NCBI GenBank assembly: GCA_913009865.1
Contig: CAJVYK010000011.1
Span: 1 to 23,372, forward strand
Length of the DNA: 23,372 nt
Direction of reading: 5' to 3'
Origin: an uncultured bacterium
Lineage (GTDB): Bacteria > Planctomycetota > Phycisphaerae > Sedimentisphaerales > Anaerobacaceae
This document shows positions 15,508-22,951 of this stretch, piece by piece. The position numbers and the translations under genes are program-made. How positions within the stretch are numbered: the stretch's first letter is position 1; the number at the start of each line of letters is the position of its first letter. The notes under the pieces were generated by a model. It had not been told where the DNA came from and did no database searches. It was given only the letters and a program-made list of their open reading frames with translations.

Positions 15508-16135
15508 GGCCCTTATCTCGTCCCGATCGAGGTGCGGTCCTTTCTGTCAGCTCTTTCATCGCTCCGCACTGGATACTCTTGCCGTAAAGATTACCTTCAT
15601 TCACAGCGTACAGCTTAAGCGAATTACTGTCCACGGCTTTTAGTTGTTCCCTGCGAAGCAGTTCATTAAAGCCAAGTTTCCGCATCGTCACGTCTCTTTC
15701 GTCATCGCCTTCTGTTTTCTCGACAATGCCCACCAGGAAATCCAGCTTTAACATTTCCATACCGCCGGCCAAATCTTTTTCGCCGCCCGGCTCACTTTTT
15801 CGCTTTCGCTCACCGGCTGTATCAGCGGCCCTCAAATCGAACAGATGTTCTTCAGTAACTGCCTTTGGTTGTGCTGTTTTCAGGAAAATGCCGACGCACT
15901 TATCCTTCAGTTCTTTGAGCCGTTTGATTCTTCGCAGTCCCCGCGTCTGTGGGTTGCGGACGTCCGCAGGGCAATACCGCTTTTGCACACCGGATTGCTT
16001 CGTTCTTGTTTTGACAAGACTGTACACCCCCAATGAAGCCGCCAATACCACAAAGACCAGCATTTGCATCCAGATGGTATCCTCACCGTCGCTATTGTCG
16101 GCAATCAGGATTATTTGTGCTAAAGAATAGTCCAT
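15500..16135 (-). CDS. Membrane-anchored hypothetical protein, paralogue of 16284-16682
   Basis: The 211 residues are unrecognised as a family. One transmembrane segment lies near residues 23-40 (MQMLVFVVLAASLGVYSLV) and is followed by a basic linker with ADVRNPQTRGLRRIKRLKEL. The C-terminal ~85 residues (from KDLAGGMEMLKLDF to MKELTERT) align without gaps to the neighbouring smaller protein at about two-thirds identity, counted by hand. Conserved strings include GMEML, VEKT-GDD, MRKL-FNELLRREQ, and NLYGK-IQC-AMKELT. The stop overlaps arfB. The shape suggests an inner-membrane protein with a cytoplasmic C-terminal domain. Confidence 0.7.
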   Translation of the reverse strand: MDYSLAQIILIADNSDGEDTIWMQMLVFVVLAASLGVYSLVKTRTKQSGVQKRYCPADVRNPQTRGLRRIKRLKELKDKCVGIFLKTAQPKAVTEEHLFDLRAADTAGERKRKSEPGGEKDLAGGMEMLKLDFLVGIVEKTEGDDERDVTMRKLGFNELLRREQLKAVDSNSLKLYAVNEGNLYGKSIQCGAMKELTERTAPRSGRDKGHG

Positions 16136-16283
16136 AGCCCTTTTATAGGCCCGATTTTCGCTTCGCTTGGAATGTTACTATGGCTGAATCAGCCGAACAC
16201 AGGCTGTAATCATCGAAGAAAAACTTCAAAACTCTGATACAATCACCCTTATTGCTCTGAGCCTCCCTGCTCATCCGCTGTCT

Positions 16284-16682
16284 TTAACTCTTATGCGTAG
16301 TCCTTTTTGTCAACTCTTTCATTGCCTCGCACTGGATGTCCTTGCCGTAAAGATTATCCTCATCAACTGCGTAAACCGTAAGCGCCTTGCTGTCAATATG
16401 CTTCTGTTGTTCTCTTCGAAGCAGTTCATTAAAACTAAGTTTCCGCATCGCCACATCGTTCTTATCATCGCCTTTTGTTTTCTCAACAACGCTCAGCAGG
16501 AAATCCATTTCCAGCATTTCCATACCACTGGCCAAATCTCTTTCTTTGGCCGATTCACTCTTTAGCTTCTCCTGGTCAGCCGTCTCCTGAGAAGAGTCAT
16601 TATCTGATGGTCGCAGCTCAGCCAGCTTGCTCGCTGCCGTTCTTTTCGTCTCGCCTTTTCTTTCTCCTACACTCCATGCCAT
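16284..16682 (-). CDS. Soluble hypothetical protein, paralogue of 15500-16135
   Basis: The 132 residues have no membrane segment. They consist of a charged N-terminus (MAWSVGERKGETKRTAASKL) and the same ~85-residue C-terminal domain as the next gene. I place the start at the ATG at 16680-16682, because AGGAGG lies 8 nt upstream. The GTG at 16689-16691 overlaps that Shine-Dalgarno and is unlikely. The domain ends in CEAMKELTKRTTHKS and is predicted helical with many charged residues. It heads the run that ends in arfB. The gene pair looks like a tandem duplication in which one copy gained or lost a membrane anchor. Confidence 0.7.
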   Translation of the reverse strand: MAWSVGERKGETKRTAASKLAELRPSDNDSSQETADQEKLKSESAKERDLASGMEMLEMDFLLSVVEKTKGDDKNDVAMRKLSFNELLRREQQKHIDSKALTVYAVDEDNLYGKDIQCEAMKELTKRTTHKS

Positions 16683-16691
16683 TTTTTGCAC

Positions 16692-17229
16692 CTCCTATTC
16701 CAATAAAAAACCTGATTATCTCTGATTTCATCCGAATTTCTTAAAAGCAAAGCGATTATACACGTATTTTAGCTGCCGACCAGTAAAAACTTTTTCTTTT
16801 CCTTTTCCCCTGCATTCCAGGCGGTTCTCTCGCTGAAATGGCGAGGTCATACCCATAGTGTCATCTCTGAAAGCGTGTTTTTTGTGCCTTTTTATGGCCA
16901 TTTTTATATTTATTTTTTTTCTGCGTAATCGCTATGCAGCATTTTTTATCTCATACAAGTTCTGATATATTTTTTGATTAACAGGATTTTTTATCATTTT
17001 GTTCATCCTGTTATCCCATTCGACTTCGCTCAGGGCAGGCTCTGTCTAAAATTAAATCTGTGAACGGTTACATTAATTTTAATTTTCTTTCCCACCCCGA
17101 CATCGTATAATTCTAAGAAGAAGATACGAAAGGACATCAGGAATGAAGTTAAACAGGTATGGTGTCCCCAGATTTCAGATTTCGCCGATTTGACAGGCTG
17201 AGGGCATCGAAACTGAAAAAAGAAACAGA
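16692..17229. other. Gene-free divergent spacer
   Basis: AT-rich, with no supported gene. TAACAGGAT (16979-16987) and ATCCTGTTA (17005-17013) form a perfect 9-bp stem with a 17-nt loop. CTCGC/GCGAG forms a small stem near 16840. A consensus TATAAT stands at 17106-17111 without a convincing -35. A 16-residue ORF with an AGGA Shine-Dalgarno (17143-17193, MKLNRYGVPRFQISPI) is in frame with the following gene, separated by TGA. It could be a leader peptide or a remnant of a longer N-terminus. Confidence 0.35.
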
Positions 17230-17247
17230 TTGAAAGCGACGCAAGTA

Positions 17248-17796
17248 ATGAAAAGTAATGATATAATAAAATCCATGAAGCTGGGCTTGGCTGCTATAAT
17301 CTTAGCATTATGTTACTGTTTATCCAGCACGCTAGTTGCCGCCGAAAGAAACGCATGGTCTATGGAATTTCGGCTTGTAGCTCATCCTGACAAAGAAGCG
17401 GTTATAGTCAAAAAAGCAAAATTAAGCGTGAGAAGTGAACTGTATGAAGATAAATCCCTAATCGCCAAATGGGTTCCAGTTATAGAAAGCAAGGCACCTA
17501 ATTTTCTTGATAATTCGTCTTTTGTAACCAGAAAAAATACCCAAGGACAAATCGAGTTGCTTGTTTTAATAAGTGAAAATGATGTGACTGAACATAATAT
17601 TAGTGAACTTGGGACTACGCTTGACAGATACGGAAAGTTGGCTTTGGAAGTGCGTTTTGAGGATGCAGACCCTCCTAAGCTTCTGAAGTTGACGAAGGAT
17701 AATATACACCGTTACACAGATTATAAATGGGCAGGTTTACAATGCTCCTCAGATATTGAACCCAATTTATGGGCAGACTGCAATAATTACGGGTAA
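17248..17796 (+). CDS. Exported hypothetical protein, N-terminal part of a probably frameshifted gene
   Basis: Starts at one of two ATGs (17248 or 17275). Neither has a clear Shine-Dalgarno, and a TTG at 17230 is also possible. A signal peptide is visible in MKLGLAAIILALCYCLSS followed by TLVAAERN, with cysteines that could be a lipobox-like site. The mature part is a mixed alpha/beta domain of about 130 residues with no recognised motif. The final ~25 residues (after KLLKLTKDNI) look less protein-like than the alternative +1 frame, which is open from 17693 and continues into the next ORF. I think the two are one gene. Confidence 0.5.
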   Translation: MKSNDIIKSMKLGLAAIILALCYCLSSTLVAAERNAWSMEFRLVAHPDKEAVIVKKAKLSVRSELYEDKSLIAKWVPVIESKAPNFLDNSSFVTRKNTQGQIELLVLISENDVTEHNISELGTTLDRYGKLALEVRFEDADPPKLLKLTKDNIHRYTDYKWAGLQCSSDIEPNLWADCNNYG

Positions 17797-18241
17797 TTTT
17801 ACCCAGGCTATGATAGACAGGATACTGAAGAGTTCAGAGGTTAGAGTAAGATCATCCCACCCATTACCATCTCCTTATGCTATTACTGTCACACCTTTGC
17901 GTATCATAATCTTTTTGATTATTATCTTTCTGCTTATTTTTGGTTTTTTCCCGGTTCGTGACTCGCGGGAAAGTAAGCATCCACGTTCTTGGATTGTTGT
18001 CGGCTTAGTTGTTGGCATCGTAATTGGAGGGTATTGGCTTGGTGTTACAAAATCAACCAGCGTTCCAGACATCCAAAACGGCATACCCGTTTGGGGTCAG
18101 TCAATCCGCATCAGCATTTTAGGTGTTCTATCAGGTTCCGTGATTGGAGGGATTTTAGGGATAGCTGGAGGATACTTGCTCCGCTTTATTGTCCGGCGCG
18201 CAATTCACAATGTTTCCGCAATCGTGGGTAAGATTTTTTGA
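17756..18241 (+). CDS. Membrane part (C-terminal) of the same probable frameshifted gene
   Basis: The only start in this frame is a TTG inside the preceding ORF, with no Shine-Dalgarno. The frame is already open from 17693 and reads NGQVYNAPQILNPIYGQTAI upstream, which fits a continuing protein. It contains three hydrophobic segments: LRIIIFLIIIFLLIFGFF, WIVVGLVVGIVIGGYWLGV and a Gly-rich ISILGVLSGSVIGGILGIAG. The joined product would be about 330 residues: signal peptide, periplasmic domain, and three C-terminal membrane helices. Function unknown. Confidence 0.5.
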   Translation: MNPIYGQTAIITGNFTQAMIDRILKSSEVRVRSSHPLPSPYAITVTPLRIIIFLIIIFLLIFGFFPVRDSRESKHPRSWIVVGLVVGIVIGGYWLGVTKSTSVPDIQNGIPVWGQSIRISILGVLSGSVIGGILGIAGGYLLRFIVRRAIHNVSAIVGKIF

Positions 18242-18449
18242 ACAGACTGTGCGTGAAATCTGAAATTGTAAATCTGGGAAAATTAAGAAACTATGAAATC
18301 CAGATGCTCGGAGACTATAATTGTCTCCACATACTCGCCAGCGGGTCGGCATAAAATTTAATCTCATAAATTTAATTAAGCATTGACAAATCTGGCTTCA
18401 TAGGAGGTGTCCTGCCATAAAATATTTATCCGCCACAGCGGATTCAACT

Positions 18450-18477
18450 AATAATCAATTATCAATAATCACTAATC
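18450..18477. repeat. Heptanucleotide array (4 units)
   Basis: AATAATC, AATTATC, AATAATC, ACTAATC, followed by AATTAAA. Confidence 0.75.
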
Positions 18478-18500
18478 AATTAAATCCCTCCGTCCTTCGT

Positions 18501-18535
18501 CATTCGATATTCCTTGTTCGATATTCGATGTTCTC
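18501..18535. repeat. Heptanucleotide array (5 units)
   Basis: CATTCGA, TATTCCT, TGTTCGA, TATTCGA, TGTTCTC in perfect 7-nt register. Confidence 0.82.
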
Positions 18536-18623
18536 TTTGGAATTAATTAAGGTATCCTGGGCCTGGCCAAAAGTTCCTTCGTTTCTTCATAGGTGGTTTA
18601 ATATTTCCTTTTGTCTTTCTCAC

Positions 18624-18690
18624 CACGAAGCACACGAAGTGCACGAAGTTTTTAATTAAAATCAGTGTTAATCAGTGTAAATTCGTGTAC
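18624..18690. repeat. 9-nt and 10-nt repeat arrays
   Basis: CACGAAGCA, CACGAAGTG, CACGAAGTT (18624-18650) are followed by ATCAGTGTTA, ATCAGTGTAA, ATTCGTGTAC (18661-18690). Confidence 0.75.
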
Positions 18691-18840
18691 CTGTGGCAGT
18701 CCTCGGGACTCCGCCGTAAGGCGTCCCCAAGCGGACTGACGGAGAGCTTAACCTGTGCTTTAGGTATTCGTGGTTACCTTTTTTCTTTCGTTTTTTCTTC
18801 GTGGCTTCGTGGTAAAATCTTTCTGTGATTTTTTCTTTCC

Positions 18841-18871
18841 TATCCGCTACCCGCTGTACGCTATTGTCCGC
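18841..18871. repeat. Heptanucleotide array sharing units with the M56 gene
   Basis: TATCCGC, TACCCGC, TGTACGC, then a 3-nt slip and TGTCCGC. Confidence 0.7.
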
Positions 18872-19036
18872 TAACTTTCAATCTGCGTCTTTACAGTTTT
18901 TCAATTTTACGCTATGGCTTTACACTTTTAGCTTTAACTTTTTCACTTTTCCGAGATGCGCTTCACGAGATGCGAGCTGTGAACCACATAGGATTCACAG
19001 CCCTAAACCCAACGTGGTTTATGGGATATGAAATAA

Positions 19037-19107
19037 TGGAGACGAAGGGAATCGAACCCTCATTCCCGCGATGCGACCGCGGTGTGCTCCCGTTACACCA
19101 CGTCCCC
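19037..19107 (-). tRNA. tRNA-Ala (anticodon CGC)
   Basis: All arms pair: acceptor GGGGACG/CGTCTCC with the G3-U70 wobble that marks alanine tRNAs, D-stem GTGT/GCAC, anticodon stem CCGCG/CGCGG with loop GTCGCAT, and T-arm GAGGG-TTCGATT-CCCTT with discriminator A. It is 71 nt without encoded CCA. It reads GCG codons. Confidence 0.88.
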
Positions 19108-19195
19108 GTAACTTTTCACAAAGATCTGTTTTATGGCAAAACCATCGAAATTCAAAAGGGTTTTAATTCAAGTTGGGCTAAGGACTTAAGGTGAT

Positions 19196-19708
19196 TCAAA
19201 ACCGCCATTTTTCATAGCACAGTATCTTTTCTATCGGCTCTCGCTTCGGTTTTTTCATCTCATCTTCTGGGTAGCCCACAGCCATCAGTTCAATTACAGC
19301 GATATTGTCTGGTATGTCCAGTATTGCTCTTATTTTTTCCGGATAGAACGAGCCTATCCAGCAGGTCGCCAATCCTAAGTCTGTTGCCTGCAGGCAGATA
19401 TGTTCAAGTGCGATAGCGATATCGATAGGCCCGATTGGTTGGCCGCACCGCATTACATAATCACCGTTGCTGCAGGCGATTATGATTGCCCCTGCCTTTT
19501 CCAGAAACTTTTGGTCACATGCCGCTTCAGCGATTTGGCGTTTTTTTTCTTTATCCGTTACCACTACGAATCGCCAATCCTGTATATTCTTAGCCGAAGG
19601 TGCCAGCCGAGCCGCCTCGAAGATTTGGTCGAGCTTTTCCTGCTCTATACCTCTTTGCTGGTACGCCCGGCAGGAATATCGCTTACGAATGGATTCAAGT
19701 ACTGTCAT
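19196..19708 (-). CDS. Nitroreductase-family FMN protein
   Basis: The 170 residues show the nitroreductase fold pattern: an N-terminal SIRKRYSCRAY (the R-x-S-x-R phosphate-binding region of FMN), AARLAPSAKNIQDWRFVVV (the P-S-x-x-N-x-Q-x-W/P element), DIAIALEHICLQATDLGLAT (the central helix) and a C-terminal ELMAVGYPEDE. Homodimeric members reduce quinones, nitro compounds or other acceptors with NAD(P)H. The substrate cannot be told here. GAGGT lies about 6 nt before the ATG. It stands alone between tRNA genes. Confidence 0.9.
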   Translation of the reverse strand: MTVLESIRKRYSCRAYQQRGIEQEKLDQIFEAARLAPSAKNIQDWRFVVVTDKEKKRQIAEAACDQKFLEKAGAIIIACSNGDYVMRCGQPIGPIDIAIALEHICLQATDLGLATCWIGSFYPEKIRAILDIPDNIAVIELMAVGYPEDEMKKPKREPIEKILCYEKWRF

Positions 19709-19898
19709 AAAAACACCTCAAGTTTCTATTGCTGTTTTTGCTGTTTTGGCCCGCTAAATAAAAACTCCACAAAAGGCTCGATTTCTGTTAGTATAAAATC
19801 TCAAGAATATTGACGCAAGGATTAAAAAACTGTATTTTTATAAAGCTTGCCTCAAAGTTAATATTTTGTGCCGTTGATAGCTTTTATAATCGAAACCG

Positions 19899-19972
19899 GG
19901 GCGATTAGCTCAGTTGGCTAGAGCGCCTGCTTTACACGCAGGAGGTCACAGGTTCAAGTCCTGTATCGCCCA
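19899..19972 (+). tRNA. tRNA-Val (anticodon TAC)
   Basis: Acceptor GGGCGAT/ATCGCCC, D-arm with AGCTCAGTTGGCTAGAGC, anticodon stem CCTGC/GCAGG around TTTACAC, T-loop GGTTCAAGTCC. It has a class I variable loop, discriminator A, and no encoded CCA. Confidence 0.94.
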
Positions 19973-19977
19973 TTATA

Positions 19978-20061
19978 GCCGAAGTGGCGGAATTGGCAGA
20001 CGCGCGGGATTCAAAATCCCGTCCTGGCAACAGGGTGAGGGTTCGAGTCCCTCCTTCGGCA
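19978..20061 (+). tRNA. tRNA-Leu (anticodon CAA)
   Basis: Acceptor GCCGAAG/CTTCGGC, anticodon stem CGGGA/TCCCG around TTCAAAA, a long class II variable arm (CCTGGCAACAGG) and T-loop GGTTCGAGTCC. It starts 5 nt after tRNA-Val, so the two are surely co-transcribed. Confidence 0.94.
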
Positions 20062-20115
20062 TTACCCTCTTAAGAAAAGGTCCTTTTGTTTATTTCAATA
20101 CGAAATGTGACTTAC

Positions 20116-20727
20116 TCAGATGCTATTAAGCCGATATTTTATCTTTAAGTTGCCAGAACCGACATCATGAGGCTCATATTCGATTAAGCATTTTTCATCA
20201 TACCAGTCTCCACCTATTTTCAGACCTACTTCTCCCTTTTCAATATTATATGTACGGTATCTCTCTCCTCCCTCATAGGACTGATATATAATTGCTGATC
20301 CATCAATATGCCCAGCGATAAGTATATCAATACTATGTACGGAACTTTGATATTTTTCACTCGAAAGTAACACAGTTGTTTTCTGGGTCACATCATCAAT
20401 CCCTATGACTCTGCTCCACAAAGGTACACATGTGACTAATAATACAATAACAAAAGCCGCTGGGAAATTGGAAATAATTATTCCAATGGCAAATAATCCT
20501 CTTTTAAATAATCTTTTTGAAGATGTTTTTCTTCGAGCTTCACACCAAAGATAGATTATCAAACAGACAACACCAATTAACACAAAAAACAACCCACCAA
20601 GGATAGTAAATAATCCAGCAGTCGTTAGGAAATCTGCTCTGGTAAAATACCATAGAATGAAGATAGAAACCCCAATAACCAGTGGAGTTGCACCAAAAGC
20701 TATCGAAATGCGATATAGTTTATTCAC
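20116..20727 (-). CDS. Hypothetical membrane protein with C-terminal extracytoplasmic domain
   Basis: Not recognised. I place the start at the GTG at 20725-20727 because GGTGGGAG lies 8 nt upstream. The in-frame GTG at 20742 overlaps that Shine-Dalgarno. The ~203 residues have three hydrophobic segments: FGATPLVIGVSIFILWYF, LFTILGGLFFVLIGVVCLII and IIISNFPAAFVIVLLVTCVPL. The segment between TM2 and TM3 is basic (EARRKTSSKRLFKRG) and so cytoplasmic. The C-terminal ~85 residues look beta-rich and would face outside. It is downstream of nifS on the same strand, separated by 36 nt, and may be co-transcribed. The link looks incidental. Confidence 0.6.
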   Translation of the reverse strand: MNKLYRISIAFGATPLVIGVSIFILWYFTRADFLTTAGLFTILGGLFFVLIGVVCLIIYLWCEARRKTSSKRLFKRGLFAIGIIISNFPAAFVIVLLVTCVPLWSRVIGIDDVTQKTTVLLSSEKYQSSVHSIDILIAGHIDGSAIIYQSYEGGERYRTYNIEKGEVGLKIGGDWYDEKCLIEYEPHDVGSGNLKIKYRLNSI

Positions 20728-20763
20728 AGTTGGTACTCCCACCTATTCGTTGTAGAGAATTAA

Positions 20764-21921
20764 TTATTTTGCTACAAAGGGTGACAGTTCGCGGAGTCGA
20801 TTGATGATTGGCGGTAGTTTTTCGATTGTGTAATCTACCTCTTCTTCGGTACTGTACCTGCTTAAACTGAATCGAATCGAGCCGTGGGCGGCGGTGAACG
20901 GTACGCCCATCGCCCGCAGTACGTGGCTCGGCTCTAATGAGCCGGAAGTACAGGCTGAGCCGCTGCTGGCACAGATGCCGTACTTATCCAGCATAAGCAG
21001 AATCGCTTCGCCCTCGATATACTCGAAGCTGATATTACTTGTATTGGGCAGCCGATTGTCTTTATCGCCGTTGAGCCGAGAATCCGGGCACTTTTCCAAC
21101 ATCGCATTTTCAAGTTTATCCCTCAGGTACTTGACTTTGCTGTTTTCTTTTTCAAGGTTCTTTGCCGCCAGTTCGCACGCTTTTCCCAGCCCGACGATTC
21201 CCGGCACATTTTCCGTACCCGCTCTCCGTCCGGCTTCCTGATGGCCGCCTAACATAAACGGCGATATTCGTGTCCCCTTCCTGACGTACAGGATACCAAC
21301 TCCTTTCGGCGCATGCAGCTTATGGCCGGACAGACTGAGCAAATCGATATTGCTCTTCGAGAGGTTCAGCGGTATTTTGCCCATCGCCTGTACCGCGTCG
21401 GTGTGAAATACTATTCCCCTACTGGTAACCAACTCGGCGATTTTATCAATCGGGAACACCACGCCGGTCTCATTGTTTGCATACATTATCGTAACCAGTG
21501 CAGTATTATCGTCTATTGCCTCTTCCAGCTCCGCCAAGTCAAGCCGGCCCCGTTTGTCAACCCCCAGTTCTACAACGGTATAGCCGTAATTTCCCAGTTC
21601 CCTACAAACAGTCAACACAGCAGGGTGCTCGACTCTGGTGGTTATGATTTTACGTTTGTTTGGCACCGCAGCCAGCGTGCCTTTGATAGCGGCGTTGTCA
21701 CTTTCGGTACCGCAGCTTGTAAATATGATTTCGCTCGGCTCACAGCCGAGCAGGCCAGCCACCCGCTCACGGGCTTGCCGGATTTTCCGGCTGATTTGTC
21801 CGCCGAACGTGTGCATACTGGAAGGATTGCCGTAAAGCTCACAAAACAACGGCTTCATCTCTTCGAACACTTCCTCATCCACTTTTGTCGTAGCATTATT
21901 ATCAAAATATATAGTTTTCAC
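20764..21921 (-). CDS. nifS: Cysteine desulfurase, NifS type
   Basis: A PLP enzyme that takes sulfur from L-cysteine for Fe-S cluster assembly. The 385 residues carry FDNNATTKV at the N-terminus, VEHPAV with the catalytic His99, HTDAVQAMGK, SGHKLHAPKG with the PLP Lys201, GGHQEAGRRAGTENV and CASSGSACTSGS with the sulfur-accepting Cys324 on its mobile loop. The start codon is GTG (21919-21921), preceded by GGGAT in a heptamer-like AAGTGAA repeat. It follows nifU on the same strand after 128 nt of repeats, giving a nifU-nifS order. Confidence 0.92.
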   Translation of the reverse strand: MKTIYFDNNATTKVDEEVFEEMKPLFCELYGNPSSMHTFGGQISRKIRQARERVAGLLGCEPSEIIFTSCGTESDNAAIKGTLAAVPNKRKIITTRVEHPAVLTVCRELGNYGYTVVELGVDKRGRLDLAELEEAIDDNTALVTIMYANNETGVVFPIDKIAELVTSRGIVFHTDAVQAMGKIPLNLSKSNIDLLSLSGHKLHAPKGVGILYVRKGTRISPFMLGGHQEAGRRAGTENVPGIVGLGKACELAAKNLEKENSKVKYLRDKLENAMLEKCPDSRLNGDKDNRLPNTSNISFEYIEGEAILLMLDKYGICASSGSACTSGSLEPSHVLRAMGVPFTAAHGSIRFSLSRYSTEEEVDYTIEKLPPIINRLRELSPFVAK

Positions 21922-21941
21922 TTTTCACTTATCCCTTTTAC
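21914..21941. repeat. Heptanucleotide array at the nifS start (4 units)
   Basis: Plus strand GTTTTCA, CTTTTCA, CTTATCC, CTTTTAC. It covers the nifS start codon and its leader. Confidence 0.6.
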
Positions 21942-21946
21942 TTTTC

Positions 21947-22040
21947 AGCCACAAATACCTAAGGCACAGGGGCACTAAGGCACCAGGTTTTAACTATGTA
22001 TTTTTTTATTTTCTCTGTGGTCTCTGTGTCCTCTGTGGCT
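21947..22040. repeat. 9-nt arrays in inverted arrangement between nifU and nifS
   Basis: CTCTGTGGT, CTCTGTGTC, CTCTGTGGC at 22013-22039 face complementary degenerate GGCAC/CACAGG repeats at 21949-21990. AGCCACA (21947-21953) and TGTGGCT (22034-22040) are perfect complements, so the spacer could fold into a long imperfect hairpin in the nifU-nifS message. Confidence 0.6.
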
Positions 22041-22049
22041 ATTTCTTAT

Positions 22050-22949
22050 TTATCCTCTATGATTGTGCGGCTCTTGTGCCGAGTCATTATCTTCTTCGAC
22101 GAAAAGCTCTTCGGAAACAAATTCCCTCAGTTTGGCTTCGACCACATCTTTCATTGTAACCTCCGTCAGTCTGCACTGAGCGCACATCCCTCTAAACGCT
22201 ACGATTACTTTATTGCCTTCAACGTCTATCAGTTCGATATTGCCTCCGTGTGCCCGCAGGGCCGGCCTGATTTGCTCGTTTATTGTCTGCTGGACTAACT
22301 GTATTTTTTGAATATTGGTCAGCTTACGGCCTTTGCCGGGCGTTGCAGCGGCGTCCCTCCCCTCCCCCTGCCCTGTAACTTGTATCGCGCCCTGTGTTTT
22401 TTCTATTATTTTTTCGATTTCGCCCCTGCATCCGCCGCATCCGCCGCCGGCCTTGCAGTAATTTGTCACCTGTTCGACTGTTGTCAGATTATTTTCAAGT
22501 ATTACTTTCTCGATTTCGGCCTCGGTTACGCCGAAACACGTACAGACAACCCTGCCCTCAAGCTCGTGTTTTTTTCTGCCGCCGGTACGGTAATTTTCGA
22601 TTGCCGCCTCGAGGGCTTCCCTGCCCATAACCGAGCAGTGCATTTTCTGTTCGGGCAGGCCGCCAAGATAATCGGCGATATCTTTGTTGGTTACTTTGGC
22701 CGCTTCCTCAATCGTCAGGCCCTTTATCATATCGGTCAGAACCGACGAAGTTGCAATTGCACTTGCACAGCCGAAAGTTTTGAACTTCGCATCGCAGATT
22801 TTGCCGTTCTCACCGAGCTTGAACGTCAGCTTCAGGGCATCGCCGCAGGCCAACGAGCCGACCTCACCGATGCCGTCGGCATCTTCTATTTCGCCGACGT
22901 TGTGCGGATTGAAAAAATGTTCTTTAACCTTATCCGTATATTCCCACAT
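22050..22949 (-). CDS. nifU: NifU, full-length Fe-S cluster scaffold
   Basis: The 299 residues have all three NifU modules. The IscU-like domain has Cys35 (SLACGDAL), Cys61 (FGCASAIA) and Cys105 (MHCSVMG). A central Bfd-like [2Fe-2S] domain has Cys136, Cys138, Cys171 and Cys174 (VVCTCFG...GGGCGGC). A C-terminal Nfu domain has the CAQC pair (Cys256, Cys259). It builds clusters with sulfur from the adjacent NifS. No nitrogenase genes are in view, and many anaerobes use NifUS as the general system. The ATG has no Shine-Dalgarno: a heptamer array lies directly upstream. It probably starts the nifU-nifS transcript. Confidence 0.93.
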   Translation of the reverse strand: MWEYTDKVKEHFFNPHNVGEIEDADGIGEVGSLACGDALKLTFKLGENGKICDAKFKTFGCASAIATSSVLTDMIKGLTIEEAAKVTNKDIADYLGGLPEQKMHCSVMGREALEAAIENYRTGGRKKHELEGRVVCTCFGVTEAEIEKVILENNLTTVEQVTNYCKAGGGCGGCRGEIEKIIEKTQGAIQVTGQGEGRDAAATPGKGRKLTNIQKIQLVQQTINEQIRPALRAHGGNIELIDVEGNKVIVAFRGMCAQCRLTEVTMKDVVEAKLREFVSEELFVEEDNDSAQEPHNHRG

Positions 22950-22951
22950 GA

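Larger units (their letters stand above)
18242..19036. other. Repeat-filled spacer without genes
   Basis: About 800 nt hold at least five short tandem arrays (7-, 9- and 10-nt periods, listed separately). A GGACTCCGCC-GTAA-GGCGTCC hairpin lies near 18710-18730 and is reminiscent of the hairpins beside the IS110 remnant. CTTCATAGGTGGT at 18585-18597 is also found at 540-552. Local ORFs are translations of repeats. Confidence 0.5.

Noticed and set aside
19914..20129. A 71-residue plus-strand ORF
   Set aside because: It lies across the tRNA-Val and tRNA-Leu genes.
20764..22949. A nitrogen-fixation cluster
   Set aside because: Only nifU and nifS are present. They serve general Fe-S assembly in many bacteria, and no nitrogenase or nif regulator is seen.
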